Source: Dunaliella salina (Eukaryota; Chlorophyta; Chlorophyceae; Chlamydomonadales; Dunaliellaceae). Taken from it: 21,214 bases of DNA. Within the stretch, counting starts at the first letter, position 1. The number at the start of each line of letters is the position of its first letter. The translations under genes and the position numbers were made by a program. A model generated the notes under the pieces. That model was not told where the DNA came from, searched no databases, and saw only the letters and a program-made list of their open reading frames with translations. The DNA lies in assembly GCA_002284615.2 (NCBI GenBank), contig MU069699.1, positions 15,783 through 36,996 on the forward strand. Reading direction: 5' to 3'. Shown one piece after another: positions 1-7,624 of this stretch.

Positions 1-277
1 GCATGCACGTACAAGCATGCATGCACAATCAAGCAAGCACAAACACATGGGCTTTGCCAATTTTCCTCGTTGCTTGCAACGCCCTCCCTTGTCATATATG
101 GTATAACATGTATAATCATATAATACGGCCGTAAATCCATAGATTCGGTAGAATTCAGAAATTCAAAGTTCTCAGAATTAACTCAAAGGGCGGTCATTCT
201 GCAGTTCTTGAAGAGCTGAGCATGCCTACCAAATTTTGTTGCACCAAAAAATGAAAGTCTGCAAGGCTGGAGCAGCC
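1..277. other. Left flank, no gene recognised
   Basis: I see no convincing coding sequence, RNA gene or repeat family here. The first 40 bases hold several GCATGCAC-like words. The remainder is AT-rich and could be intergenic or intronic. Confidence 0.4.
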
Positions 278-499
278 CTAACGTTCCAAAACACTATGCT
301 TACAAAGTTCAGAGATGTCATTGTACTTGTACTTTGCATCAACCTCCATGTCTGCTTCTTCCTCAGCTGCTGCTGGTACTGGTGCTATTGCTGCTACTGC
401 TGGTGCAGAAGCGACTGGCGCTGGTGCTGGTGCAGCGCTGCTGGTGCCCTTGCAGCTGTGCCCCCTGCTGTGCTGCTCCTCGCTGCTGAGCCCTCCCTC
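278..499 (-). CDS. Possible 3' exon of an Ala/Pro-rich protein with an acidic tail
   Basis: On the minus strand a 74-codon frame is open from 499 down to a TAG at 278-280. It reads as an Ala/Pro-rich linker followed by an acidic stretch (AAEEEADMEVDA) and an ordinary-looking hydrophilic end (KYKYNDISEL). The change from low complexity to mixed composition just before the stop is what a real C-terminus would look like. No start codon or clear splice site is visible. Two other minus frames and two plus frames are also open across this CTG/CAG-rich stretch, so open length alone is not evidence. The protein is unrecognised. Confidence 0.2.
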   Translation of the reverse strand, partial: EGGLSSEEQHSRGHSCKGTSSAAPAPAPVASAPAVAAIAPVPAAAEEEADMEVDAKYKYNDISELCKHSVLER

Positions 500-600
500 T
501 CACTTGCACCTGCTCCTGCTGAACTACCTGTGCCTGCACCTTCTGCAGCTGTGCTCCCTGTTGGTATACCCTGTACCGATGCACCCTCTCTTGCCTGAGC
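355..600. repeat. CTG/CAG-rich low-complexity stretch
   Basis: CTG, GCT and GCA words dominate this interval, which is why several frames are open on both strands. On the minus strand one frame (363-671) is Gln-rich with QQ, LQ and QVQ repeats. The other frames give Ala/Gly-rich or Leu-rich peptides. It is either simple-sequence DNA or coding sequence for a low-complexity linker. Confidence 0.6.
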
Positions 601-662
601 ACCTCTTTGTAGTGCAGGGGCACCTGAAGCATGGCCCCATGCACTTCGAAGCATTCTAAAAC

Positions 663-1619
663 ATGCAACAAATGAAAAAGCTCCGTTTGTATTTGAGAGG
701 TAATCGAATTTCAGCCACGCGATGTTTTGTCGCAGGGTCCCTGTCTAAGGCACTCATACAGAATCTTGCCGTATTTGACACTTTCACGGATACGGGTACG
801 GAGGTCCCCCCCAACTTATACGGGTCGTCTTATATAGTCCGTATATTATACGCCGTCTTAGATCTTATATGGATCTGGCCAAACCTACAAATACTCACGA
901 ATGCCGATGTCGCTCTGCAGATCTGCGCCTCAGGAAGCTGTAACGCGTCTTTTACTGGCATCAGCATCATGGGTGCACACCTTATGGACTGTGCCCTGGA
1001 AGTTCTGGAGGGCAGCACTGTGGCAATGGCGGACTGCGAAGTGAGTGGAGGCGGCAAGGAGTTCTTCAACGCGGCAGTGCGCTTGCATGGTCCAGGCAGC
1101 AAGCTGAGCATGCACATGTGCAGTTTGCAGAGCGAGGGTGATGGGCTGAACGTGCAGGATGGAGGCACAGCCATATTAAAAAGCAGCAAGATGGATGGCA
1201 ATGGGGGGACGGGGGTGTATTTGGAAGGCAAGGGGAGCTCGCTTGAGGCCCATCTCAGCAGTATCAGCTCCAATGGCTGGCACAACAGTATGGTCAAAGA
1301 TGGAGCCAGTGCTAAGCTGCGCCAGTGCACCCTTGATGGCAGTAAGAACCGTGGGCTCTATGCAGTGCACACAGGCACAACGGTCAAGTGCAGCGCCTGC
1401 AGCATCAGTCTGAATGAGGGCAGCAATGTCTTTGCAGGCGGGGGGGCAAAGGTACTGCTGCTCGATGGGTGCAAGGCGCACGGCAGCAAGGATGGCTACG
1501 GATGGGCTGTGTGGGATGAAGGCTCTACAATAATGGCAGATCGCAGCAGTACTGCAGAAATGAATGCAGCAGGGGTCAGCAGTGAGGAAGACGGGGGAAG
1601 GATCTTCTTGCGTGTCTAA
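663..1619 (+). CDS. Right-handed beta-helix repeat protein, 3' part
   Basis: The frame gives 318 residues and ends at a TAA at 1617-1619. From about residue 80 to the end it consists of imperfect 22-25 residue repeats with the pattern G-x-G-[LV]-x-[VA]-x-[DE]-x-G-[ST], repeating about every 70 bases (for example GDGLNVQDGGT, GTGVYLEGKGSS, RGLYAVHTGTTV, YGWAVWDEGST). That spacing is typical of parallel beta-helix (pectate-lyase-like) coils. I count six to seven coils, fewer than most complete family members. The first 80 residues do not follow the repeat and lie in AT-richer DNA. A CTCTGCAG at 913-920 looks like a splice acceptor, so the real exon may start at 921 with earlier exons upstream. 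The catalytic or binding role cannot be told. A retroelement begins a few dozen bases after the stop. Confidence 0.6.
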   Translation: MQQMKKLRLYLRGNRISATRCFVAGSLSKALIQNLAVFDTFTDTGTEVPPNLYGSSYIVRILYAVLDLIWIWPNLQILTNADVALQICASGSCNASFTGISIMGAHLMDCALEVLEGSTVAMADCEVSGGGKEFFNAAVRLHGPGSKLSMHMCSLQSEGDGLNVQDGGTAILKSSKMDGNGGTGVYLEGKGSSLEAHLSSISSNGWHNSMVKDGASAKLRQCTLDGSKNRGLYAVHTGTTVKCSACSISLNEGSNVFAGGGAKVLLLDGCKAHGSKDGYGWAVWDEGSTIMADRSSTAEMNAAGVSSEEDGGRIFLRV

Positions 1620-1683
1620 TGCGAGCACATACAACACTGATCCTTCATCATAATGTAAACTTCCAAATTTTTGGAGCAGCTAG

Positions 1684-1980
1684 ATGGAACATGAAGGACA
1701 TTTCATTGACATGCCCCAATGTGACACATGCCAGCGCACATATCACTGGAAATGCCTACTCCACCACAACCTCTGCACCCCATCACAGCGCATCCAGGCA
1801 GACCAAATGTCCACATGGGAATGCCCTTCTTGCGCTCACCTTACAAATTCTCGAAAAAGACAACATACCAGGACAGCAGAAGAAAGAGAAATGGTAATGG
1901 TGACCGGGCAGCCCACTTGGGAACCACCTTCAATGCTCCTTGAACATCCAGATACCAAAGAGCATGTCCACAAATTTGAG
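1684..1980 (+). pseudogene. PHD zinc finger fragment of element 0
   Basis: This frame carries C13-x2-C16, H21-x2-C24 and W45-x-C47-x2-C50, which are the last six zinc ligands of a C4HC3 PHD finger, with the YHW around the histidine. Downstream, PTWEPP and KFEQ match VTWKP and KFEA in the PHD-plus-linker region of element 1 (8924-8500, minus). The first CxxC pair is not preserved. A TAG lies directly before the ATG, and upstream codons keep only weak similarity to element 1 as far as about 1640. PHD fingers usually bind histone H3 tails, so in a retroelement a targeting role is possible, but that is inference. The frame ends where element 1 was inserted. Confidence 0.65.
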
Positions 1981-1988
1981 CAATCTCA
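1981..1988 (+). repeat. Left TSD of element 1 (CAATCTCA)
   Basis: CAATCTCA directly abuts the 3' end of element 1. Its partner at 15551-15559 reads CAATACTCA, differing by one inserted A. Using the right copy restores the reading frame of element 0. Confidence 0.7.
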
Positions 1989-2110
1989 AAAGAAAAAAGA
2001 AAAACTATGTAGGCAGAGAAACTCTCCCTACATCAATTAAGGAAAAGGAGACACATTGGCTCAAAAAAGAGCCGTGTGCCCCCTCCATCACAAGGGATCA
2101 AAAGAGAAAG
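1989..2110 (-). other. Element 1 3' UTR with two conserved hairpins
   Basis: After the element stop (minus-strand TAG at 2111-2113) the sequence matches the 3' UTR of the copy at 9504-9617. It contains GGCTC, six A/T, GAGCC at 2058-2073 with outer CAC/GTG pairing, and a second hairpin, AGAG-TTT-CTCT on the element strand. The 3' end is pyrimidine-rich and has an extra TTTTTTCTTT compared with the other copy. In non-LTR elements 3' UTR structures often serve as the reverse-transcriptase recognition site. Confidence 0.6.
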
Positions 2111-3013
2111 CTAATGTGGATCTGGAGGGTTACTAGAAGCACTTTGATCTAGAACCTGGCTGTGGGGGTATTCTTGTTTTCAATAGCGCGGCGTGTGGTG
2201 ACTAGTTTGTGGGCATATTGGACAGAATGGGCATGAGGTTGTTGAGCAAGCTTCGTGGCACGCAGGTGATCCAATCCTAGTTGTTTGAATTGCTTCAGGG
2301 TGTGCTCAGGTTAAATAGTTCCACCTACACCCAGGAGAATAGGGTGAATTGTAACAGCTTTAGCGTTAACAAAGTTTTGCATGCTGTCGCTTTGCCGCAT
2401 TCAACTGATGCTCTGGCCTTGTGTCTTCACAGAACTTGATTTCTATTAGGTTCACATGGCGTTGATTTGCATTGAGTTCATGGGGTTAACTCATGCGGCT
2501 AGCCCTGGTGGTCCTCCGCAAGGATCTGCGCAAAGTGTGATGGGAATGGATAGGGGAAACATCGTCAGGAGTATGTTATTATTAGTTGGCATTAAAAGGG
2601 GTGATCAAAACAGCATCTGGTCGACTGGAGTTGAGTCTTTTCCTCTCTGGCAGGTTACGAGGGGAAAAGTAAGCAGGTAAAGTTCTGTTTGAGGCATGTG
2701 TAGGGAGTTGGAGGTTGTGTTGAGCAAGCTTAAAATCGCTCCCTATGTCTGTGTAGACCAGGCCTGCCCCTACTGGGCATTTGCTGAGGGCTCTTGTAAT
2801 CATTCTGCCTGCAATTTTATGGCGTTCAGTTCTCATGTTGGAGTTGATATGGTTTTGGCAGCCTGAGAGCATGTGTAGTGCGCTGTCCAAATGATGGCAG
2901 CTTGGGAGGGGGCAAGATGGATCAGTTGACTTTTTGAAACGGACTGCGTGTTTTTGGTTGTAGAGGTTGCCCGTGCGGTACTGCAGGATGGTATGCTTCA
3001 TGGGTACAGAGAT
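2111..3013 (-). pseudogene. Element 1 C-terminus: zinc knuckle and PD-(D/E)XK-like nuclease
   Basis: Reading from 3001 downward, the peptide begins HTILQYRTGNLYN, matching NVLKYRTDILYN of element 0. It then carries a zinc-knuckle-like C-x4-C-x7-H-x4-C. Further on, SRPDAVL is followed 58 codons later, in the same frame, by LIEIKFCEDTRP, with D at 2615-2617, E at 2441-2443 and K at 2435-2437. That is the D...E-x-K layout of the restriction-like endonuclease that early-branching non-LTR elements carry at the C-terminus. Between D and E the frame has three consecutive TAA codons and one more TAA, so this copy is inactive. The end of the protein resembles the DPPDPH ending of the other copies. The nuclease call rests on motif and position only. 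Confidence 0.6.
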
Positions 3014-3069
3014 CGTCAGAAATATCTGGCCTGCGGCTGCTAGCGGCTGATGCGGCTGTAGCGCGGCTG

Positions 3070-3300
3070 AAAATTTTTCAGCCGTGTTCAGCCGCTAGCG
3101 GCTGTCAGCAGCTGCACGGCTGATTTCAGCCGCTTCAGCCGTGTTCAGCCGTGATGTTATTTTTGTTGACCAGTGCAGGAAGGTTGCAGCCGCTTCAGCC
3201 GTGTTCAGCCGCTGCGGCTGTCAGCAGCCGCACGGCTGATTTCAGCCGCTTCAGCCGTGTTCAGCCGTGATGTTATTTTTGTTGACCAGTGTAGGAAGGT
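3070..3300. repeat. About 115-bp tandem duplication in copy 1's end array
   Basis: A unit running from TTCAGCCGTGTTCAGCCGC to GTTGACCAGTGCAGGAAGGT occurs twice, with period about 115. Its last 20 bases occur a third time at 3370-3390. Copy 2 has a single version at its corresponding end. Confidence 0.7.
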
Positions 3301-3727
3301 AAAAAAGCCGCTTCAGCCGCTTCAGCCGTGTTCAGCCGTGATGTTCAGCCGTGATGTTTAAAAAAATTTTGTTGACCAGTGCAGGAAGGTAAAATAAAAA
3401 AGTAGTGGAACAACCGTCCAAAACTGGATGGGACCCCCCTGACCCACCCACCCACCCCAAAACCGCCCTTGCAGTAACGCTACGCAGACAAAAAGAGTAC
3501 CAATCTGCTTTTTTAATTCTCCATTTAGTTGCATACTCAAAGCAATGAAAAATTGGGTTGTGGCAGAGTTATGGGGCAAAAACGGAGGAGCGGACGCTCA
3601 TGCACACCTGTCCTTCCAGGCACCCTTAAGTGGCTTGCAAGTCCTCAAACTGCCATCCTGACTTCACCATGCATTAACACATTATGCCTTGTCACCATCC
3701 TGGAAGTTTGAATTGGTTTGCTGCCGC

Positions 3728-3750
3728 GGCAAACATGCGGCATGTTTGCC
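3728..3750. repeat. Perfect 10-bp hairpin, 3-base loop
   Basis: GGCAAACATG, loop CGG, then CATGTTTGCC. It lies in the part of copy 1 that has no counterpart in copy 2. No poly-T tract follows, so it does not look like a terminator. Confidence 0.6.
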
Positions 3751-4189
3751 TCCACGGCCCCTGCTGCCCACACCCGCTCTTTTCCATTTTTTCATGAAAT
3801 CTAACCATGCCAATCATTATTATCTACATTGTTCAAGAAATAACAAAAATGGAGGACCCCAGATCACTTTCCTGGCCCCATAGAATGTCCCGCACCTCCA
3901 ACCTATGACCAATTCTCATTCCTAAAACTTTACAATCATAAACCTGAAATATGATGCTAGCATCCTGCATATTCAAAATTTACAAGGAACAAGGTCAAAT
4001 TTTGATCTTTTTGGCAGCTCTTGTGCTTCAATTTCTCTTAGGGAAATGGCTGAAATTCTGTATATGCACAACCACTGGGATGTTCCACTTTGTTTCCTTT
4101 CCAATGATGTTCTTTTACTACAAGGGCTTCAAATATCAAAAAATGATCTAATTTGGTGCAGTGGGTGGGAGGAATAGAGGTTGGTGAAA

Positions 4190-4342
4190 GAAAATTATAT
4201 TATATATCATTATTTATACATACATTTATGATATATATATATAATTATATATTATATATATATATAATTTATGATATATATATGTATAATTATTATATAT
4301 ATATATAATAATATTATATACCATTATTTATACATACATTTA

Positions 4343-4386
<44 letters not shown>

Positions 4387-4396
4387 TTATACAATC
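4190..4396. repeat. AT-rich microsatellite with internal 114-bp duplication
   Basis: Long (AT)n and (TTATAT)n runs. The 21-base word starting CATTATTTATACATAC occurs at 4208 and again at 4322, so a 114-bp unit was duplicated. Copy 2 has only a short TATATAT at the corresponding place. Confidence 0.75.
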
Positions 4397-4674
4397 GAGA
4401 CCGATCATGCAATCCATACAACTGATTGTGTAAGTATAGGTGCATGTATGGGAGCGCGGTTTCGTATTCATAGGCCACACTTTTTTCCCATGCTGTTAAG
4501 TGCTGCAGCTGAAATCAGCCGTGTTCAGCCGTGGGGTTTTCAGCCGTGGACTTTTTTTTGCTTACGGCTGAAGACTCAAAAGTACACGTTAAGAAGTGCG
4601 GCTGTTGCGGCTGAAATCAGCCGTGTTCAGCCGTGGGGTTTTCAGCCATGGACTTTTTTTTTGCTCACGGCTGA

Positions 4675-5177
4675 AATGCAAATTTCAGCCGCACTTTCAG
4701 CCGATACTCCATACGGCTGACAACAGCCGCATCAGCCGCTGTTCAGCCGAGGCCAGAAATTTCTGACGATGTTGGGCATATTTCTGAAGGCATTGCTGAC
4801 TTTTCTATCTACTTGCAGTAACAGGTTTTGATAGTAGGAGTAGTAACCTGTTTTGGCATTGGCATATCCAAGCTTGTGTTTAGAATGCGCGTGGGACTTG
4901 AGAGCATCTTAAAGATTGGGGAAATAGGTGAGCTTGTGGGTGGGTGGTGGACTTGTGGATGTGCCTGCAGCATGTACTCTTTCTTCCTTGGCTAACCAGG
5001 GAATATTTGTAAATGGATTTCTACCAGGAGCTGCACCAGGGATCTCGATGTCTGCCACACAGTTCTGTGCTTGCTTTGCCTAATGCTTTGCAATGGCATC
5101 TGCACATCCATTTCCAGCGATGCCAGCATGGGACTTCACTTTGTAAATTCGAATTTTGGTATGGAAGTCTCTAATGA
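4675..5177. repeat. First copy of a 503-bp exact duplication next to an N
   Basis: Bases 4675-5177 reappear without visible difference at 5179-5681, separated by a single N at 5178. The block spans the end of TIR copy 1 (to 4768) and 409 bases of element 1. With one copy removed, element 1's RNase H reads through the join. This is best explained as two overlapping contigs placed side by side. Confidence 0.85.
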
Positions 5178-5178
5178 N

Positions 5179-5681
5179 AATGCAAATTTCAGCCGCACTT
5201 TCAGCCGATACTCCATACGGCTGACAACAGCCGCATCAGCCGCTGTTCAGCCGAGGCCAGAAATTTCTGACGATGTTGGGCATATTTCTGAAGGCATTGC
5301 TGACTTTTCTATCTACTTGCAGTAACAGGTTTTGATAGTAGGAGTAGTAACCTGTTTTGGCATTGGCATATCCAAGCTTGTGTTTAGAATGCGCGTGGGA
5401 CTTGAGAGCATCTTAAAGATTGGGGAAATAGGTGAGCTTGTGGGTGGGTGGTGGACTTGTGGATGTGCCTGCAGCATGTACTCTTTCTTCCTTGGCTAAC
5501 CAGGGAATATTTGTAAATGGATTTCTACCAGGAGCTGCACCAGGGATCTCGATGTCTGCCACACAGTTCTGTGCTTGCTTTGCCTAATGCTTTGCAATGG
5601 CATCTGCACATCCATTTCCAGCGATGCCAGCATGGGACTTCACTTTGTAAATTCGAATTTTGGTATGGAAGTCTCTAATGA
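5179..5681. repeat. Second copy of the 503-bp duplication
   Basis: It appears identical to 4675-5177. The sequence after 5681 continues the RNase H region of element 1, so this copy carries the true right-hand continuation and the first copy the true left-hand one. Confidence 0.85.
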
Positions 5682-5771
5682 GCGTTGAAACTATTTTAAG
5701 GACGTCTACTTGGATATGCCTCAGATCTTTTCAGGATAGAGAAGCTGTTTACGTATTTGGTTGAAAGAGGT
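5273..5771 (-). pseudogene. Element 1 RNase H C-terminal part and following linker
   Basis: On the minus strand this stretch reads FNQIRKQLLYPEK, then after a one-base frameshift KIRIYKVKSHAGIAGN followed by GCADAIAKH. It matches the KVKSYCGILGN and KSADALAHQAA of element 0. The K-x-K-S-H-x-G-x-x-G-N...AD pattern is the last RNase H motif, with the fourth catalytic aspartate in the AD. A TAG follows AKH where element 0 has Gln. The domain is separated from its N-terminal half (6936-7190) by TIR copy 2. The 4769-5177 copy is an assembly duplicate of most of this stretch. Confidence 0.7.
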
Positions 5772-6933
5772 CGTCAGGAATTTCTGGCCTCGGCTGAACA
5801 GCGGCTGATGCGGCTGTTGTCAGCCGTGTGGAGTATCAGTTGAAAGTGCGGCTAAAATTTCCCATTCAGCCGTGAGCAAAAAAAGTCCACGGCTGAAAAC
5901 CCCACGGCTGAACACGGCTGATTTCAGCCGCAACAGCCACACGTATTAGGTAAAAGGAAGAGGATAGTTATCAGGATTCGAACTTGTGTTTCCCGTGCCT
6001 ACTAACTCTCAACCTCAGCTTGTTTCGTACAGCATAAATTATTGTTAAGCATATATATTTCAATTTGTTTTCAGTCCTGCACCAAATTAGATAATTTTTT
6101 GATATTTGAAGCGCTTGTAGTAAAAGAACATCATTGCAAAGGAAACAAAGTGGAACACCCCAGTGGTAGTGCATGTACAGAATTTCAGCCATTTCCCTTA
6201 GAGAAATTGAAGCACAAGGGGTGCCAAAAAGGTCAAATTTTGACCTTGTTCTTTCTAAAATTTTGAAGATGCAGGATGCTAGCATCATATTTCAGGTTTA
6301 TGATTGTAAAATCTTAGGAATGAAAATCGGTCATAGGTTGGAGGTGTGGGACATTCTAGGATGATCTAAGGCCAGGAAGGTGATCTAGGGTCCTCCCATT
6401 TTTGTTATTTCTGAACAATATAGATAACAATGATTGGCATGGTTAGATTTCATGAAAAAATGGAAAAGAGCATGTCCGGGAACAAAGGCCAATTATTTCC
6501 CTTTGAGACTTTTTTATAATAGCCAGATTTGATATGAATGTCAGATATGAGGTCTGGAACACATTTCCTATGCTTACCTTCAGGAATCAGAAAAAATCTA
6601 GAAGCCCAGGTATTCAAGCACTGAGAGTGTTTGCCCATGAAGCAAGTGCGCTTGAAGGGCGTTTGAAGGGCGCTTGAAGTGTTTGCATTCAAACGGGCGT
6701 TTGAAATCAAACCCTAGCATTTGAAATGCGTTTGAAAAGGTTTCAAACGCTTTTCAGACGCTTCAAACGCTCTGCACTGGTCACCAAAGATAACATCACG
6801 GCTGAACTCGGCTGAAGCGGCTGAAATCAGCCGTGCGGCTGCTCACAGCTAGCGGCTGAACACGGCTGAAACATTTTCAGCCGCGCAACAGCCGCATCAG
6901 CCGCTAGCAGCCGCAGGCCAGAAATTTCTGACA
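5772..6933 (-). mobile_element. TIR element copy 2, inverted relative to copy 1
   Basis: Its left end matches copy 1's right end, and its right end matches copy 1's left end over about 165 bases with few differences. The interior at about 6080-6475 is the reverse complement of copy 1's 3790-4155. It splits the RNase H of element 1. Deleting 5772-6933 and one GT of the flanking GT/GT gives an open frame (GIASYSL then TSFNQIR) of the same length as element 0 there, so the TSD is 2 bp. It is shorter than copy 1 because it lacks the AT microsatellite and the tandem duplication. No transposase is seen. Confidence 0.8.
6650..6780. repeat. GCGTTTGAA inverted-repeat array in TIR copy 2
   Basis: About ten copies of CGTTTGAA/TTCAAACG or one-base variants occur in both orientations just inside the GGCTGA array. 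Copy 1 lacks them. Confidence 0.65.
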
Positions 6934-6935
6934 GT

Positions 6936-7190
6936 GAGGCTGTATGATGCAATACCTGCATTTTTGGTGATGATAGCAGCAGCAATTGCTGCCAATTCAG
7001 CTCTAGTGATGTTTTTAGTAATCCCAGCACTGTTGGGTTCTACAAAATTCTTGCTGTCAGTGGACGGACAGTAGGCGCCTTCTCCAATTTCTTGCTTACT
7101 GTTATGGACAAGGCAGCTGCCATCTGTGTGTGCCCATGTTCTCCAATCAGTAACTTTGAGAGTTAGGGTAGCACTGGATTGGCTGGGCAC
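6936..7190 (-). pseudogene. Element 1 RNase H N-terminal part
   Basis: The frame shows HTDGS with the first catalytic Asp (residue 23 of the frame), and NITRAELAAIAAAI with the catalytic Glu (residue 65). At the place of the third catalytic Asp, where element 0 has IATDSS, this copy reads IASYSL, so that Asp is lost. It is then cut by TIR copy 2. RNase H in non-LTR elements removes the RNA template after first-strand synthesis. Upstream codons (7191-7388) are the linker, broken from this frame by a TAG. Confidence 0.75.
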
Positions 7191-7624
7191 CTAGTATGTA
7201 TCTCGGACAGTAATGTGTGGATCTTTAGGGTGTTTGGAGACGTCTTGTTTGTCAAATGGGAGGCGTCCCAGTCTATTGAAACCTGGCATATGAGCATGCA
7301 TGGGATTTAGGACAGGGTGGCTGCTGACATTCGTCAGCTTCCAGTGGAAGCTGACCAATGTCAGCAGCCACTCTGTGATTTCTTTCAAATCTCCTTCCAG
7401 GCCCTTTAGCCGGTCTTTGTTATGGTTGTCGAGATGGACTCGAGCTCGAGCTGCAGTGTTCCAAACAGCAAAGATACGAAGGTCCCGGGTATGCTTAGGT
7501 AAAGGTACCTCTTAGCTAGGGCAGGATTGAGGGGCACTGTAACCAAGGTTTTTGCGAGGTATGGTGCCAAGGTCATAACAGAGGTGGGGGTAGGCAGTGA
7601 CAAGTTTGGAGTAGGGGTTGGTTA
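7191..7624 (-). pseudogene. Element 1 linker between methyltransferase-like domain and RNase H
   Basis: Short frames (7603-7406 and 7388-7191) keep fragments such as GFNRLGRLPFDKQDVSKHPK, but frameshifts and the 55-bp palindrome at 7317-7371 disturb the region. Only its position, between two recognised domains, assigns it. No function is visible. Confidence 0.45.
7317..7371. repeat. 55-bp near-perfect palindrome
   Basis: Two 27-base arms (7317-7343 and 7345-7371) pair with a single mismatch around one central G. As a result both strands encode nearly the same peptide (WLLT-VSF-WKLTNVSSH). I see no matching palindrome in element 0. Confidence 0.8.

Larger units (their letters stand above)
3014..4768 (+). 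mobile_element. TIR element copy 1, GGCTGA-array family
   Basis: The ends are CGTCAGAAATATCTGGCC and the inverse of CGTCAGAAATTTCTGGCC. Each end is followed inward by a dense array of GGCTGA/TCAGCC words in both orientations. Removing 3014-4768 and one AT of the flanking AT/AT joins element 1 in frame (NMPNI then SVPMKHT), matching the length of element 0 there. A 2-bp TSD is therefore well supported. The interior (about 3780-4160) matches the interior of copy 2 in reverse orientation. There is no transposase-like frame, so it is non-autonomous. The superfamily is not identified. Subterminal arrays with a 2-bp TSD recall CACTA-type elements, but the CACTA terminus is absent. Confidence 0.8.

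Noticed and set aside
830..1330. Minus frame of 166 codons opposite the beta-helix gene
   Set aside because: It is the shadow of a GC-rich repeat-coding region. The repeat periodicity fits the plus strand.
3000..3400. CRISPR-like array made of GGCTGA/TCAGCC repeats
   Set aside because: Units are 6-7 bases, alternate in orientation and have no constant spacers. They are subterminal repeats of a TIR element in a eukaryotic genome.
3728..3750. Hairpin GGCAAACATG/CATGTTTGCC as a terminator or miRNA precursor
   Set aside because: The stem is too short for a miRNA precursor and no T-run follows. It is recorded only as a repeat.
4271..4720. Plus frame of 149 codons across the AT microsatellite
   Set aside because: It is an Ile/Tyr run from (AT)n continuing into the TIR array; simple sequence, not a gene.
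5971..6288. A 105-codon minus frame and the matching 66-codon plus frame at 3951-4151 as a transposon protein
   Set aside because: The two TIR copies are homologous here, but the encoded peptides diverge through frameshifts and show no domain. The similarity is DNA-level interior homology of a non-coding element.
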